A stretch of 64,000 nucleotides of DNA. Source: Juglans regia (taxonomy: Eukaryota > Streptophyta > Magnoliopsida > Fagales > Juglandaceae). Under the pieces are notes generated by a model. The model saw nothing but the letters and a program-made list of their open reading frames with translations, did not search any database and was not told where the DNA came from. Numbering within the stretch: the stretch's first letter is position 1; each line of letters opens with the position of its first letter. Shown piece by piece: positions 25,745 to 38,220 of the stretch. The DNA lies in contig NC_049904.1 in assembly GCF_001411555.2 (NCBI RefSeq), forward strand, positions 34,759,026 through 34,823,025, written 5' to 3'. The position numbers were made by a program, and so were the translations under genes.

Positions 25745-28700
25745 TTAAGAGCAACAACCACCAGTTGGAGGTGCTTGGTATTCCTGTTTCTGCTTTAAGA
25801 TGTTTCTCTTCACCACAGTAGATCCTTCTTCCAAAAGACTAGGAACCTCCATTATCTGTAAAATAACCTCAATCTTGTTATAAGTTTGAATAGAAAGTTC
25901 TAAATCATTCTCGAGTCTATCATAGTTTCTTGGACAAACCTTGCCCAACCCCTCCCCTTGTAATTAGGGGGGTATTGCCATTCCAATCAAAGGCTGCCAA
26001 CCAAACTATCATGGCTTGAAATAAAACCAACATATAACCCCATAATAGCTTGAAATACAACTAACGTATAAACCACACATGCTTGCAAAAAAGAAAAAGC
26101 GAAAAACAACTATAAAGCTTGATTAGACAAATAAATGGATTGTCCAGAGTGATTGCCAAATATCTTGAATATCCGACACCACAAAGTTAAATGCATTAAG
26201 TATTACCTTTAATGCAAGTTCTTCAAAGCATTGCTCCACGTTTTCTCTAGTTTTAGCACTGCATTCAAGAAACAAACATCCAAGTTCTTTTGACAGTGCA
26301 ATTCCCTCCTCTCTACTCACCACCCTTTCAGAATCCTGGAATAACATATACATCTTCTATTTTAGCTAAGTCAATAAATCAGGAGTTTTTTTATAGAAGA
26401 AAATTTAGTTCACAGCCAAGTATCATTTCTTTAGTAACGTGTATAGAAGCCAGATTATAGTTGAAAGGGAAAAATAGACTGCTAACACTGAGGAAAAAGT
26501 CCTATTGGCAATGAAGACCTATTGCCAGCAGGAAAATGATTTAAAAACGTAAATCAAATTAAAAGTGATAAGCAAAACACACGATCTCACAGACACCTGC
26601 AATTTAACAAATGCTTTTACAATATGCCAAGAAATGCTCACTATAGATATTCCTGCCATGTTTTTTTTTTTACTGATAAAAAAATTCCTGCATGTTTTTA
26701 GAGTCAAGATGGGGATTATAATATGAAAATTATTTTTCATGCAACTAGAAGTACACATGAGATATCCCTTAAGAAGTTTAACATGAAAAGTGAATTTGAA
26801 AAGGGTATGGAACTAAGTTTCTGAACCAAGTAGCAGAATGCTTAAGATATGGGGAATATAAAACTCACTATATCAACTTTATTCCCAACAAGCATCTTGA
26901 TACAGCCCTGATTAGTTGAGTAGAGTTCCACTTCTTTAGCCCAAACATCTGATAAGTTTGTAAAGGTGTCTCTGCGCGTAACGTCATAAACTAAAAGAAA
27001 AGAAAAGAAAAGAAATTGATAATAACTCTGTTTACTAAATACTTGGGCTATGCCTATTTCAATATCAATAAAATATCTTCTTACTTGGGCTATTGGAATG
27101 TAGTACGGAAAGGTTATGAACAAAGTCAACAACTCAATAGCAGGAAACTTATTGGAGAGATAATTGAATCATATGTTTACAATAATAACTGCCTTTTATT
27201 TTTAAGCTAGTGACGCATGCATTATTCACTTAATTCAATGACGTGCGCAGACCTATATGTTTGTGCTGATGAAATTTGACTGGAAAAGAGAGAAAAGGTT
27301 CCTCAAGGCCTCAGTGATCTTTATGCTGGAAATAGATCTAGATACCATAGTGAGAATATAAAAAAAAAAATTGTTTGATAAGGTCACTAACAATGCAATT
27401 GTGCAAGAGAGAAAAGAAAGGAGTGGACAATTTATCTCTTGAACTTAAGACAGAATGAGAGTTAAAAACAAATATTAAGAAAGAAAGACTGTTGATCTAA
27501 TAAAGCCAGTGAATTATTTTATGTCATTCTACTACCATACAAAGAAAAAAAGCTGAAATGAACGGACTAAGAACCGTTTTAGGCCCCGTTTGGATAGTTA
27601 GATGAAATGAAATGGTTTTAAATGAAAGTTGAAAGTTGAATAAAATATTGTTAGAATATTATTTTTTAATATTATTATTGTTTTGGGATTTGAAAAAGTT
27701 GAATTGTTTATTATATTTTGTGTGAGAATTCAGGAAAGTTGTAATGATGTGATGAGATGAGATGAGATGAGATGAAACCTTTTCTGTATCCAAACGGGGC
27801 CTTAATCTAGGACTAAGAACCGTTTTAATCTAGGACAATGCCATCTTTTATACCTGCCTTTCATCTATTTATTTACAAGGGAAATATCTTATTTTCAGGG
27901 TTGCTATGCTCTCTCTTGGGGTATGACCTTTCATCTTCCATCCCTGGCATTTCTCGCCGGGGATAGTCCTTAATACTTCTTTGTTTCCCTGATTCGTGTT
28001 CCCTCTGTCTTTTTCTTCTTCTAGTTTTATCTTTAGTTTGTTGAAGATGGATCGTAGTTTTTGGATAGAAGCTAAGAGGTTTGTGTTTAGTAGGAAATGT
28101 GGTAACTTTTTTTGCATTATTGAGAGGAGCAAGAAGATGTCTAAGTCTCCTCATCTTAGTGGAGGTATGGTTATTTGGATGGCAAAGATGGTGGAGGATT
28201 GTCTGAAGATAACGGGCAATAAAGATTCTTTTCAGACAATAAGGGAAGGTAATAGAGTTTTTATGGTCCAAAAGTGTCAAAACGCATTTGGCAGATTTGT
28301 GAAGCTGATTGAGTTTGGCACTGGTAAGGGGAATGGAATCATAGTGATTCCAAAAGGGTGGAAAGGGGGTGGTTGGGCAGGTTTTGTGAGATTAACGAGT
28401 GAGATGGTTGATTTTAGGAACTCTGTTTCAGGTTCTGAAAACAGAGTTGCTCCTATGGAGGGTGGTGGCGAACAGGTTTCTAGAAATAAGAAGGTGATTT
28501 CTGATACATCTTTGAAAGGTGTTTATCATCATCGGGAAGTGTCTTACCTGTCGGCATTAGCAAATCCAAGGCAGGAGGGTTCTGTTCCCATTAGAGTTTT
28601 GGCATTGGTAAATTTAGGAAGGATGAATCGGAGTTGGATGGTAACAAAAGGAATGACGTTGTGTGGTGGAAGCAGATGGATGGAATGAAAAATGGTTGGC

Positions 28701-31700
28701 CTATTGAGGTGTTGCAGAAAGTTGGAGAAGTTGAGGGGTCTCTGTGGCACGTAAGGGCAGAGTTATTTGGTTAGAAAGAGACGTTGGAGTCAATGTTGAA
28801 GAAGGTAGATGAAGGGTTGGGTCTGTTTATGGGTTTGGGCTTAAATTTGGAGGATAAGGAAGAAGGAAAAAGGATGGGGGAGATGCGGAATGGGCCTGTG
28901 GGTTTGAATGTTAAGTTAGCAGATAGGCCTGTGGGCCGGAATGGGCCTGGTTTCTGGAGGGCAAAGCCTTCGCGTGAGATATAGGGCTCAAATAGCTCGA
29001 GAGGAGGGGTGGCCCAGCCCAAGGGCTCGATGGCTCCCACAGACACTACGACGTCACAAACAGGGTCAACGGCGGCAGGCGAGTCTCTAAGGGTAGGTTT
29101 GGGGGATGGGATGAGATACAAAATTCTCATCTCATCTCATCTCATCATTACACCTTTTTCAAATCCCCATACAAAATATAATAAACAATTCAACTTTTTC
29201 AAATCCCAATTCAACTTTTTCAAATCTCAATACAATAATAATACCAAAACATAATATTTTAAACACTAAAACAAAATACAAAATTCTCATCTCACCCCCC
29301 AAACCTGCCCTAAGAGGCTTTTCGACAGGGGTCCATCCATCGGCAACTGTTCAGTTTCTCAAATCTAAGAAATGGAATTCTGAGGTGGTCCATATTATAC
29401 CCTTGACGACACAGGGGGTTGAGCGTTCTTCACAGAAAGGGACGACAATGGTAGTCGATCCCTCTGAGGGTACTCAGATGGTGTGTTCAACTCCGGCAAA
29501 GGGGAGCATCTTGTCTTCCTCCGAGTCCGAGATTCAGAAGGGAGATTCTCATCTCGGGGTTGGGAGGTTCTCTTCTCAGTCGTTACTGGTTCCTGTTGAG
29601 CTACGTTTTGAAGGCAATGAGAGGGTTCAGAGGGGGTGGAAGTGGTGGAGGGAGATATGGAATTGAGTGGTAATGTCACTGGGTCCATTGAGGAGTTTTT
29701 TTTTGGGGTCCCTTGCACCTGGAGCTTAAAGTCTGAGATGTAGATGGTTCTTGGAGGGGAGGAGGAGGTAGAGGCAAGTGAGTCAGGAGAGCTGAGGAGT
29801 CTGATGAAGAAATGGACCCTGATCCGTTGTGTGCCATCCTTCCTGAAATTGATTGGCCCAATTCCTCATCTGATTGGGTGATGAGGAAAGTTGATGAAAT
29901 TAAGGATTGTGTGGGACTCTCTTGTGTCGGATTTCAGGAACAATTTAGAGCACTTCTAATAGTTATAGAGGCTAGTCAACCTTCATTGGTTAGATCCGCT
30001 CTTAAGAAGGAGAGGGAATTCAAGAGGTTATCGTGCTCTATTAATTATAATGCAAAGGGAGGAAGTGCCTTTAGAGATAAAGGCAAGGAGAGGGTTCTTT
30101 ATAGTCATCAATGAAACCAACAATCATCTCTTGGAATGTGAAGGGGCTGAACGATTATAGAAAACGTCTTCGGGTAAAGAATATGATTCGAAAGTGGAGT
30201 GCTGATGTTATTTGTTTCCAAGAAACCAAGCTGAAGTTGGTTAATCAAACAATTGTGAATAGTTTATGGAGCTGTCAATGTGTGGGATGGATTGAATTAG
30301 TTTCAAAAGGGGCTTCAGGTGGTATTATTATAATATGGAATAGGAGGTTAGTGGAGATGGTAGATCATTATGTGGGAGAGTTTATGGTTGCTTGCCAGTT
30401 CAAATGTGTGGATGAAAGATTTAAATGGGCTTTTGCGGGGATTTATGGTCCTAACGTGGATAATAGTAGGAGTGTTTTATGGGATGAAATGGCGGGTGTT
30501 TACTGCTGTTGGGATGTTCCTTGGTGTTTTGGAGGGGATTTTAATATTACTCGGTTCCCTAGTGAGCAAGTGGGGGATAATTATTTCTCTCATGCCATGA
30601 ATACTTTTTTCTGATTTGATTTTTGAGCTTGGTTTGATTGATCTTCCGATGGTGGATGGGGATTTTACGTGGTCCAATAGAAGGGCATGGTCTAGGCTGG
30701 ACAGGTTTCTGGTTTCAGCTTCTTGGGAGGTTCGTTTTCCTGATGTGAGGCAGAAAAGGTTACCGAGATTGTGTTCTGACAATTATCCTATTATGCTGGA
30801 GAGTGGGGGCACTTTTAGAGGACTAAGGTATTTTAAATTTGAAAATATGTGGTTGGAGGCTAGGGGTTTTGTGGATAGGGTGAGAATGTGATGGTCTTCG
30901 TACTCTTTTTCTAGTACTCCAAGCTTTGTACTGGCGGGAAAACTTAAAGCATTAAAAACATATTTGAAGAAGTGGAATGTTGAGGAGTTTGGGAACACAG
31001 AAAATAAAAGGAAACTTTTGATGTAGCAGTTGCAAAGTTTGGAGGAAAGGGTGCTGTTGGGGGACTTATCCGGTGAGGAATTGGAGAGCAAAAAAGTGCT
31101 GGCGGATGACCTAGAGAAGATCACTTTAATGGAGGAAATCTCTTGGAGACACAAATCTCGGGTCCTATGGCTAAAGGAAGGTGACAAGTGCACAAAATGT
31201 TTTCACTGTATGGTGACTTTCATCGAAGAAATAATGCAATTGAGGTTCTTCATGACGGTGAAAACATCATTTCAGATCAAGAGATGTCATTAAGGATCAC
31301 ATTGTCAATTTTTATGAGAAGTTATTCAGCAAAGAATACTCATGGAGATCAAAACTTGATGGACTGTTTTTTGACTTAATTGATCAGACAAGTGCAAAAT
31401 GGTTGGAGAGAGCTTTTGAAGAGGATGAAGTTCTCGATGTGGTTAGAGGAATGGCAAGGGATAAGGCTCCGGGGATGGTTTTTAATGGCTTTTTTTCAAT
31501 CTTGTTGGAATATAGCGCGGGAGGATATTATAAATGTTTTTACTGAATTTTATTCATTTATGAAATTTGAGAAAAGTTTCAATGGTACATTTATAGCACT
31601 AATTCCCAAAAAGGTAGGGGCTGTGGAAATGTGTGATTTTCGGCCTATTAGTTTAGTGAATGGGGTTTACAAGATAATCTCTAAGGTGTTAGCTAATCGT

Positions 31701-34700
31701 ATGAGTGGGGTGTTGGGAAATATTATATCGAAATCTCAAAATGCCTTTGTAAGAGGGAGATAAATCCTTGACTCGGTATTAGTTGCTAATGAGTTTGTGG
31801 ACAGCAGAATTAAATCAAATGAATCTGGAATTTTGATTAAATTGGACATGAAAAAGCGTGGAAAAAGCGTATGACCATGTTAGTTGGGATTTTCTCTTGT
31901 ATTTGCTTGGGAGAGATGGTTTTGGAGATAAATGGTGTATGTGGATCAAACATTGCATTTCGACGTTGAGATTTTCCATTTTGGTGAATGGCAATCCAGT
32001 TGGATTTTTTAATAGTTCACGTGGTTTAAGACAAGGATATCCACTATCTCATTTTCTTTTCGTCCTTGTCATGGATGCTTTGAGTAGAATGTTGGATGCG
32101 GCAGTAGAAGGTTGGTATTTGTCGGGTTTTGAGGTGGGCAGTGAGTAATGGAATAGTATGAAATTATCTCATCTTCTTTTTGCCGATGATACATTGATTT
32201 TCAGCGAGCCCAATCAAGAACATATTCGATCTTTGAGAGTATTTTTGTTATGTTTTGAAGCTGTCTCGAGTCTAACCTAAATAAGTCTGAAATTGTTCCA
32301 GTGGGTGCCGTAGGTAACATTTCAGTTTTGGCTAATATTTTGGAGTGTAAGATTGCTTCACTGCCACTGAAGTATCTTGGTCTTCCCTTGGGGGCTCCTC
32401 ACAAATCTGTTTTGATATGGGATGGGGTAATTGAGAAGATTGAAATAAGGTTGGCTGGATGGAAAAACTTATATTTGTCTAAAGGGGGAAGAATTACTTT
32501 GATGAGTACGTTGTCTAATCTTCCTACGTATTTTCTTTCTCTTTTCCCTTTGCCGGCTGGGGTTGCTAGTAGAATTGAGAAAATTTCTTGTAATTTCTTA
32601 TGAGGAGGAATAGGAGAGGAAAATAAGTTTCATTTGGTTAGTTGGAATAAGGTGTGTCAACCGGTTTCTTGTGGAGGATTGGGGGTGAGAAATTTGAGGT
32701 TGTTTAATAAAGCACTACTTGGAAAATGGCTTTGGAGATATCATGAGGAGAGAGATGCTTTATGGAAGAATGTTGTTGTTGTTAAATAAGGGAGTGGGTG
32801 GGGGGATTGGTGTTCTAATGAAGTTAAAGAAGCGTATGGGGTGAGTTTATGGAAGGGCATTAGGAAAGGTTGGGGGGAGTTTTCTAAATATATTAAAATT
32901 AAGGTGGGGGAAGGGAAGAGGATTCTCTTTTGGCATGACATTTGGTGTGGGGAATCAGCTTTTCTATCTCTTTACAGGATTGCAAGGGATCAAAATGTTG
33001 CTGTGGCAGATTATCTTCAATGTACAGGTAATAATATTCAATGGAATGTTGACTTTATTAGAGATGTAAATGACTAGGAAGTGAATGTTATTTCAGATTT
33101 TCTGGGAAGAATTTATAACTCTAAAGTGATGCAGGGAAGAGAGGAAAGGCTATTGTGGGATCATGCTGGAAATTTCAAGTTTTCAGTCAGTTCTTTTTAT
33201 AAGGTGCTTAATTGTCATTCTAGCTGTGTTTTCCCTTGGAAAAGCATTTGGAGAGTGAAGGTGTCTACTAAGGTGGCATTCTTTAGTTGGGTGGTTGCTC
33301 AAGGGAAAGTATTGACCACGGATAACCTTAGAAAACGTGGTTTGTGTATAGCTGATTGGTGTGTCATGTGCAAGAAGGATGGTGAATCTATAAATCATCT
33401 TTTTTTACATTATGAGGCGGCAAAGTCTTTGTGGAATGAGGTTATTGGTTAGACATGTTTATATTGGGTGATGCCTAAGGAAGTTATGGATCTCCTTGCA
33501 TCTTGGCGTGGTTTTGAGGCATGAAAATGTGTTACTGTCAGATGGAGAATGATTCCTTTGTGTTTAATGTGGTGTTTATGGCTGGAAAGAAATGAGAGAT
33601 GTTTTGAAGACAAAAAGCGTTCTTTTGAAGATCTTCGTTATTTTTTCTTTTCTACTTTGAGTTTGTGGGCTAGGATCTTTGTAAGGAATGATGATAATGT
33701 ACTGAATCTATTTCTGTCATAGTTTCCTGCTTTCTAGTGTGCAGTAGGTATTTCTTTTGTATACTTTCTGTATATTTAGGCAGTGCCTATTCTTGGTAAT
33801 AAAATTCTTATTAATTATAAAAAAAAATTATTTACAAGTTTACTGTGTCAATGTTCCCCAAACACAATTAACAAAATCCTACCCAGCCACATGAACTTTG
33901 TAGAAGCCACATCCGTGGTTAAAAGATGAGAATCAGATAAAAGGATATTTGACTCTATCAAGATCCTGCTCAGCCTTCCAGTTCTTTTTTATCTTGTACT
34001 TGTATTCTAAATGTTACAGTATTGTCTTCACTTAAGCATGATCAGATCATTTCTTTATTTTTTTTCTTTTTTTTATCAGTTCATGATCAGATCATTTCAT
34101 TAAGCAATCCGTTCCCTTCCATCTATTGGGGGTCCTAATTTACTTTCCTGCAACACGTTAAATTCTAATACTACCTCTGGAGTTGAAACATAGTGGTTTT
34201 CTGTAACAAACAGATTAAACAATCTCTGCCCTGCTTTCCAAGGAAAAAAAGTTCAAAAAATGTAGTATGCTATGTCAGAGTTAACCTCACCAGTGCAAGG
34301 ATAAGTGATTTTGCCAACATTCAAGATTGTTACCACATTAGAAAATGAGTAATGCTAGATACTGCTAGATACAGTCCTAGGGTGTGCAAACTCCACGTAC
34401 TCTCTTTGAAATGAAGTGGGGTCCTCCATTAAAAAGTGGATTTTTTATGCGAGTTCCAATCCCAGATTTGCCCACTTTTTCAAAGGAAGTGCACAAGACT
34501 TGCACACTCTAGGACTACACAAATCCTTTTCCTTAGTAAATATCTTTCATTTTAATCTGACATAAGAACCATGTTCTGATTTGGCTATAACTTCTATCAA
34601 CACAATTGGAAGAGATAGCAGGTATTTAAACACAGATAATTACATGTTGGAACCAAAACAACATTTTTTTCTATCGATTTTAGAAACTGGATATTTCACT

Positions 34701-36153
34701 GCATGATCTTAAGAATAACATGAAGATAGGTTGCTGCTAGCATACCAAGAATGATCCCTTGGGCACCTCTATAATAAGAGTTTGTTAATGTTCTGAACCT
34801 CTCCTGTCCAGCTGCAACAGACATTACATTTTCCTTAGCCAATCATAATCCATTTTTGTTGTGAAACAAATTCTCAATGAATCTTTTAGGTCACGAGTTA
34901 CAAAGATGAATAAAATGGCAGAACTATCCAAGAAACCTAGAGTAAGTGCATAGTTTATTTATTTACCTTCATGATACAAAAAACACTAATAATTGCACTG
35001 AGAAGCAATATAGCAAACTTAACATAAAGGTTAGTTAACTTGTAGTACATTGTACAACTCCCAAGATCTTTGTTAATGAGCATCAGAACTCGTGAAATCT
35101 CAAAAGAAACATTGGACCAGTTCCGGTATATGCATAAATGATGTTTGTTGCATTAAAATGACACCAACACTGAGAAACTGGGGAAGAGAAGACAGTGTAT
35201 TGTAAATACGGATAACTACTCCAGGTTTACAATGTGAAAATGAAACAATTATTTATTGGTGGAGTCATAAAAAAGTGAAGTAATTGTTGGCTGCTTTAGT
35301 TCGATGAAAAAATTATCTCAAATTTCTGTTTCTTATTTCCCAACCACAGCTCTTGCCTTGCGATTAAGAGCCCCCAAAAGACGGCATGGCAATGGAGCAA
35401 TAACAAAGGTATAAAATGGTGATGAAGAACAAATCACTTTCAAAAAGTGAGGATCTTTAAACACTGTACGTAGAAGCTCGCATGGTTTCTTTCCAATATA
35501 GGTAGAAATGTCATAAATTTCAAATTGGATACAAAAATTGAGAGAATGGACCACTGCTACAGCTTACCAGTATCCCAAATTGTGAGCTTCAATTTCTTCC
35601 CACCTGCGGTCAGCAGCTTGATCTTAAAATCCACACCTACACATAATAAGAACCTCTATGTATGTATCACATAAGCTGCTCGCCCCATCAGAAGGGATAT
35701 GAATGCTTGCATTGATCAATCAAAATAACTACGTTGAAAATGGATATGATCAAAGTTTTAACAATCTAGTTACAGATCCAACAGTGTTGGGTTCTGTTTG
35801 GTTGCTAAGAAATCGTGGACAAAGAAAGACTACATTAACTTCATTGAAAATCTCTGCATATCTTCCTTGTAAAGAAATCTTTAAATTTACAATAACTGGA
35901 GACGACCCAACAGAAGTAGAGAACTCTACACAGCAGAACTTAAAAGTTACTATTTTTTAACATAGGAAAACTGAATATTGGCTTAGAATAACAACAATAA
36001 AAAGAAAGTACCAATGGTAGGTGAAAGATCTTCGACGGAATTGGAGATGAAGCTGACAAGGAGACTACTTTTTCCGACGCCCGAATCTCCGATCAGTAAG
36101 ATCTTGAATGAGAGATCGTAGCTGCCACTGCTCTGACCCGAAGACGAACCCAT
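25745..36153 (-). CDS. RABC2A: RABC2a/RAB18-class small GTPase
   Basis: Six minus-strand exons with clean borders and phases: 36012-36153, 35568-35636, 34746-34811, 26869-26990, 26207-26335 and 25745-25855 (639 bp, 212 residues). It is a prenylated Rab GTPase of the plant RABC (Rab18-like) group, acting in membrane traffic; Arabidopsis RABC2A is linked to peroxisomes and myosin. Motifs: GDSGVGKSS (22-30), the effector region ending LSPTIGVDFK, WDTAGQE (68-74), GNKVD (128-132), ECSAK (157-161) and the C-terminal double cysteine in GGCCS for geranylgeranylation. Intron 3 (26991-34745) is enlarged to about 7.8 kb by a LINE and several MITEs inserted in non-coding DNA, and the exons are unaffected. 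Confidence 0.96.
27582..27801. mobile_element. 220-bp Tourist-like MITE in RABC2A intron 3
   Basis: Terminal inverted repeats GGCCCCGTTTGGATA and TATCCAAACGGGGCC are perfect complements. The target-site duplication is TTA (27579-27581 and 27802-27804). It is inserted in the first copy of a 23-bp tandem duplication whose second, uninterrupted copy lies just downstream. The inner right side carries GATGAGATGAGATGAGATGA. Confidence 0.92.
28047..30114 (+). pseudogene. LINE ORF1 (gag-like nucleic-acid-binding protein), broken
   Basis: Begins [14 protein letters not shown], a typical start for plant L1 ORF1. The first frame runs to about 28688. The C-terminal part is recognised at 29812-30114 ([20 protein letters not shown] and [15 protein letters not shown]). 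Between them are frameshifts and a 220-bp MITE at 29091-29310. ORF1 would normally coat the LINE RNA. Confidence 0.75.
29091..29310. mobile_element. 220-bp Tourist-like MITE nested in the LINE
   Basis: Ends GGGTAGGTTTGGGGG and CCCCCCAAACCTGCCC are near-complementary and are flanked by TAA on both sides (29088-29090 and 29311-29313). Inside is CTCATCTCATCTCATCTCAT and AATATAATAAACAATTCAAC, the same family as the MITE at 27582 but in the opposite orientation. It landed after the LINE. Confidence 0.88.
30111..33722 (+). pseudogene. LINE ORF2: endonuclease and reverse transcriptase, broken
   Basis: N-terminal EEP endonuclease ([38 protein letters not shown], then [15 protein letters not shown] in another frame), then the reverse transcriptase ([47 protein letters not shown], and the catalytic [10 protein letters not shown] near 32180), then the C-terminal zinc-knuckle region (VCMCK-like [17 protein letters not shown] near 33370-33410). 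At least four stops or frameshifts, for example near 30615, 30890, 31380, 31762, 31850 and 32147. It would normally nick DNA and copy LINE RNA. Confidence 0.9.
34371..34519. mobile_element. Short MITE in RABC2A intron 3
   Basis: Ends AGTCCTAGGGTGTGCAA and the complement TTGCACACTCTAGGACT are inverted repeats with one mismatch, separated by about 110 bp. AGATACTGCTAGATAC precedes the left end. The target duplication could not be fixed. Confidence 0.7.
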
Positions 36154-36234
36154 TGATACCTAAGACTCAAGATTGTGTCTCTCTCTACGTTTGTGTCTGA
36201 TGATTATCTCGCCTAAAAAGCACAGGGAAAGTAA

Positions 36235-36245
36235 TGTATATAAGG
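36235..36245 (-). promoter_or_regulatory. Possible TATA box of RABC2A
   Basis: Minus-strand CCTTATATACA lies about 85 bp upstream of the start codon (36153), a plausible TATA position for a short leader. No experimental start site is available. Confidence 0.4.
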
Positions 36246-37660
36246 TGGGGGCTATAGAGTGAGTGAGATAGCAAAAGGAGGAATATAGTATAAATGTATA
36301 ATAACGGGGGCATCTTGGGACGGAGAGTGTGCGAAGTTAAAGAAAACGGCTACCTGGGCAACATCTGACAACCAACGAACGTAATTTTTTTTTCCCTGGC
36401 AACCAACCGACGTATTTGTTCTTTTCTCTCCCTCCCTCCCTCTTGTTCTTAGATGCCATTCGTTCCATTTTCGCGGCACATCCTGCTATTTTTCTGTGGG
36501 GTTTAACCTCTATGGACGTTATTTGAATCTAACACTGTTGAATAACTATATCTATGAACATTGTTATTCTGTTTGGAAACGCATAAATATGTTGAGAAAT
36601 GATAATTGTATTTCGTAAGTGTTGCGTAATTATTTTAGAAAAAGTGAGTAAACATGACACTTATATAAAATAAACTAATTTTTTAATAGTAAACTTTATT
36701 TTTTTTTAAAATGACTGTATAACACTTACATACTCTACGACTGTATATAACATTACTCAAATAAATTATGGATGTAAATTCAGATACGAATACGGATCCG
36801 ATCATGATCAAGATATCCGACCATGATCGGATCTGTATCCAGGTTTTAAAAACTAGACGGATAACAACCTGGATATGGTGGTTAAAATATTTTGCCTTTT
36901 TTTTTTTTTAAAGACTTTTTAAAATATTTTTATAGTACTTTTTATTTTTAAATTTGGATATGGTGTTTAATACTCATATTTTATAAAAAAAAATATATTT
37001 TAAAAACTTTTTAAAAGGTTTTTTTTTTTAAAAAAATCTTGTTAACAATTCAAAGGCTTTCTTTTATAGGCCTTTATGTCTATTATTTTTTATAGGCATT
37101 TTTTATATAATAAATATATTTATAGCCATTTTTTAAACTTTTTATTGCTCATTCAAAATTTTAAAATATAAATAAATAATAATACATCAACACATGCATA
37201 TTATATATTATATTATTGTTTACATCACAATACAAAATATTAATTTATAAAAAATAAAATAAATAATAATACATGGTAACAATACGAAGATGTAACACTC
37301 AATGCTATCTGCCCCAGTATAAACTTATCTGATTGGTTGAACATAAAGACTCTTCAATGTGGGACTGCTCAGCTCAACTGTCAATTGTGCATATGACATT
37401 GCTGCATTTCTTTTCTGATAGCAGAAAGTTTGATTGTACTTCTCCTGGTCAAGACTCTGAAAATGGTTTGGAATAATTAACAAGCTCTTTAATTTATGCT
37501 AGACACAAAACTTGACATTGTGCATCTTTGCCTCCCAAATATTTGTTCACGAGTCCCTCTTAGCTTCCTCTAGTCCCAATTACCTTAAACAATAAATAAC
37601 TAACAAATAGTCCTTCCCTCGCCAATTAGAAAAGAAAAAAATAAATAAAGACCTAAGGTT
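36246..37660. other. AT-rich spacer upstream of RABC2A
   Basis: No gene seen. Near 36780-36850 the sequence GGATCCGATCATGATC and ATGATCGGATC form a short inverted repeat. Positions 36900-37260 are A/T homopolymer-rich. Confidence 0.4.
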
Positions 37661-37672
37661 TAAAAGAATTAT

Positions 37673-38220
37673 TTATTTCCAAGAACTGAATGTTGACGAT
37701 GATTTGTTGCTCTTCTCACTAACCAAACAGATAGAACTCATCTTGCTTGTATTTGATCTTCTAAGCCCACCTTGACCTAACAATGTATTTTTAGGTGGTG
37801 GAAAGACTCTAAGACCCCATGTTTCATAATTCCAAACATTACACGAAAACATAAATAGGGAAAAGTCAATAAGATACACATAAAAATATAAAAAGACAAG
37901 TTGTATATGAAGCTGGAGCAGTGGTTATAGTACCAGGAGTTGGGCGAGAGTCGAGACTGGACTAGAAGGATCATCTGAAAAGAGTTTTTTGAATTCCTTG
38001 AAGAGATTTTGCTTGGGGGAACTCCCATCGTGTGAATGTATGCCATGTTCAGTGATGGATGGCATAGAAATGTGGTACTCAGATTAATAGCCAAGTAATT
38101 TGATATAGAAATATAGACAAATTATCAGGACCTTGCCACGGTACCAAGGAAGTTTCATCCCATAGCCATGGTGATGTAAGTAGGTCACAAAGTCCAGCCA
38201 CATCACAAAAATCTGTAATT
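37673..38220 (-). other. Unidentified exon-like fragments
   Basis: On the minus strand three protein-like stretches lie in order: [20 protein letters not shown] (about 38155-38215), SITEHGIHSHDGSSPKQNLF followed by KEFKKLFSDDPSS (about 37940-38065, ending at a possible GT donor), and WGLRVFPPPKNTLLGQGG (about 37770-37840). Their composition looks like real coding sequence, but there is no single open frame and I do not recognise the family. They may be exons of a degraded or incomplete host gene, or chance. Confidence 0.25.

Larger units (their letters stand above)
27880..33827 (+). mobile_element. L1-type LINE retrotransposon, near full length, degenerate
   Basis: About 5.9 kb inserted antisense to RABC2A. 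A perfect 11-bp duplication TTATTTACAAG flanks it (27869-27879 and 33828-33838), and the 3' end has AATAAAATTCTTATT and a short A tail. ORF1 and ORF2 regions are in the usual order, and ORF1's stop overlaps the ORF2 start (ATGA at 30111). Several stops and frameshifts make it inactive. Confidence 0.93.
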
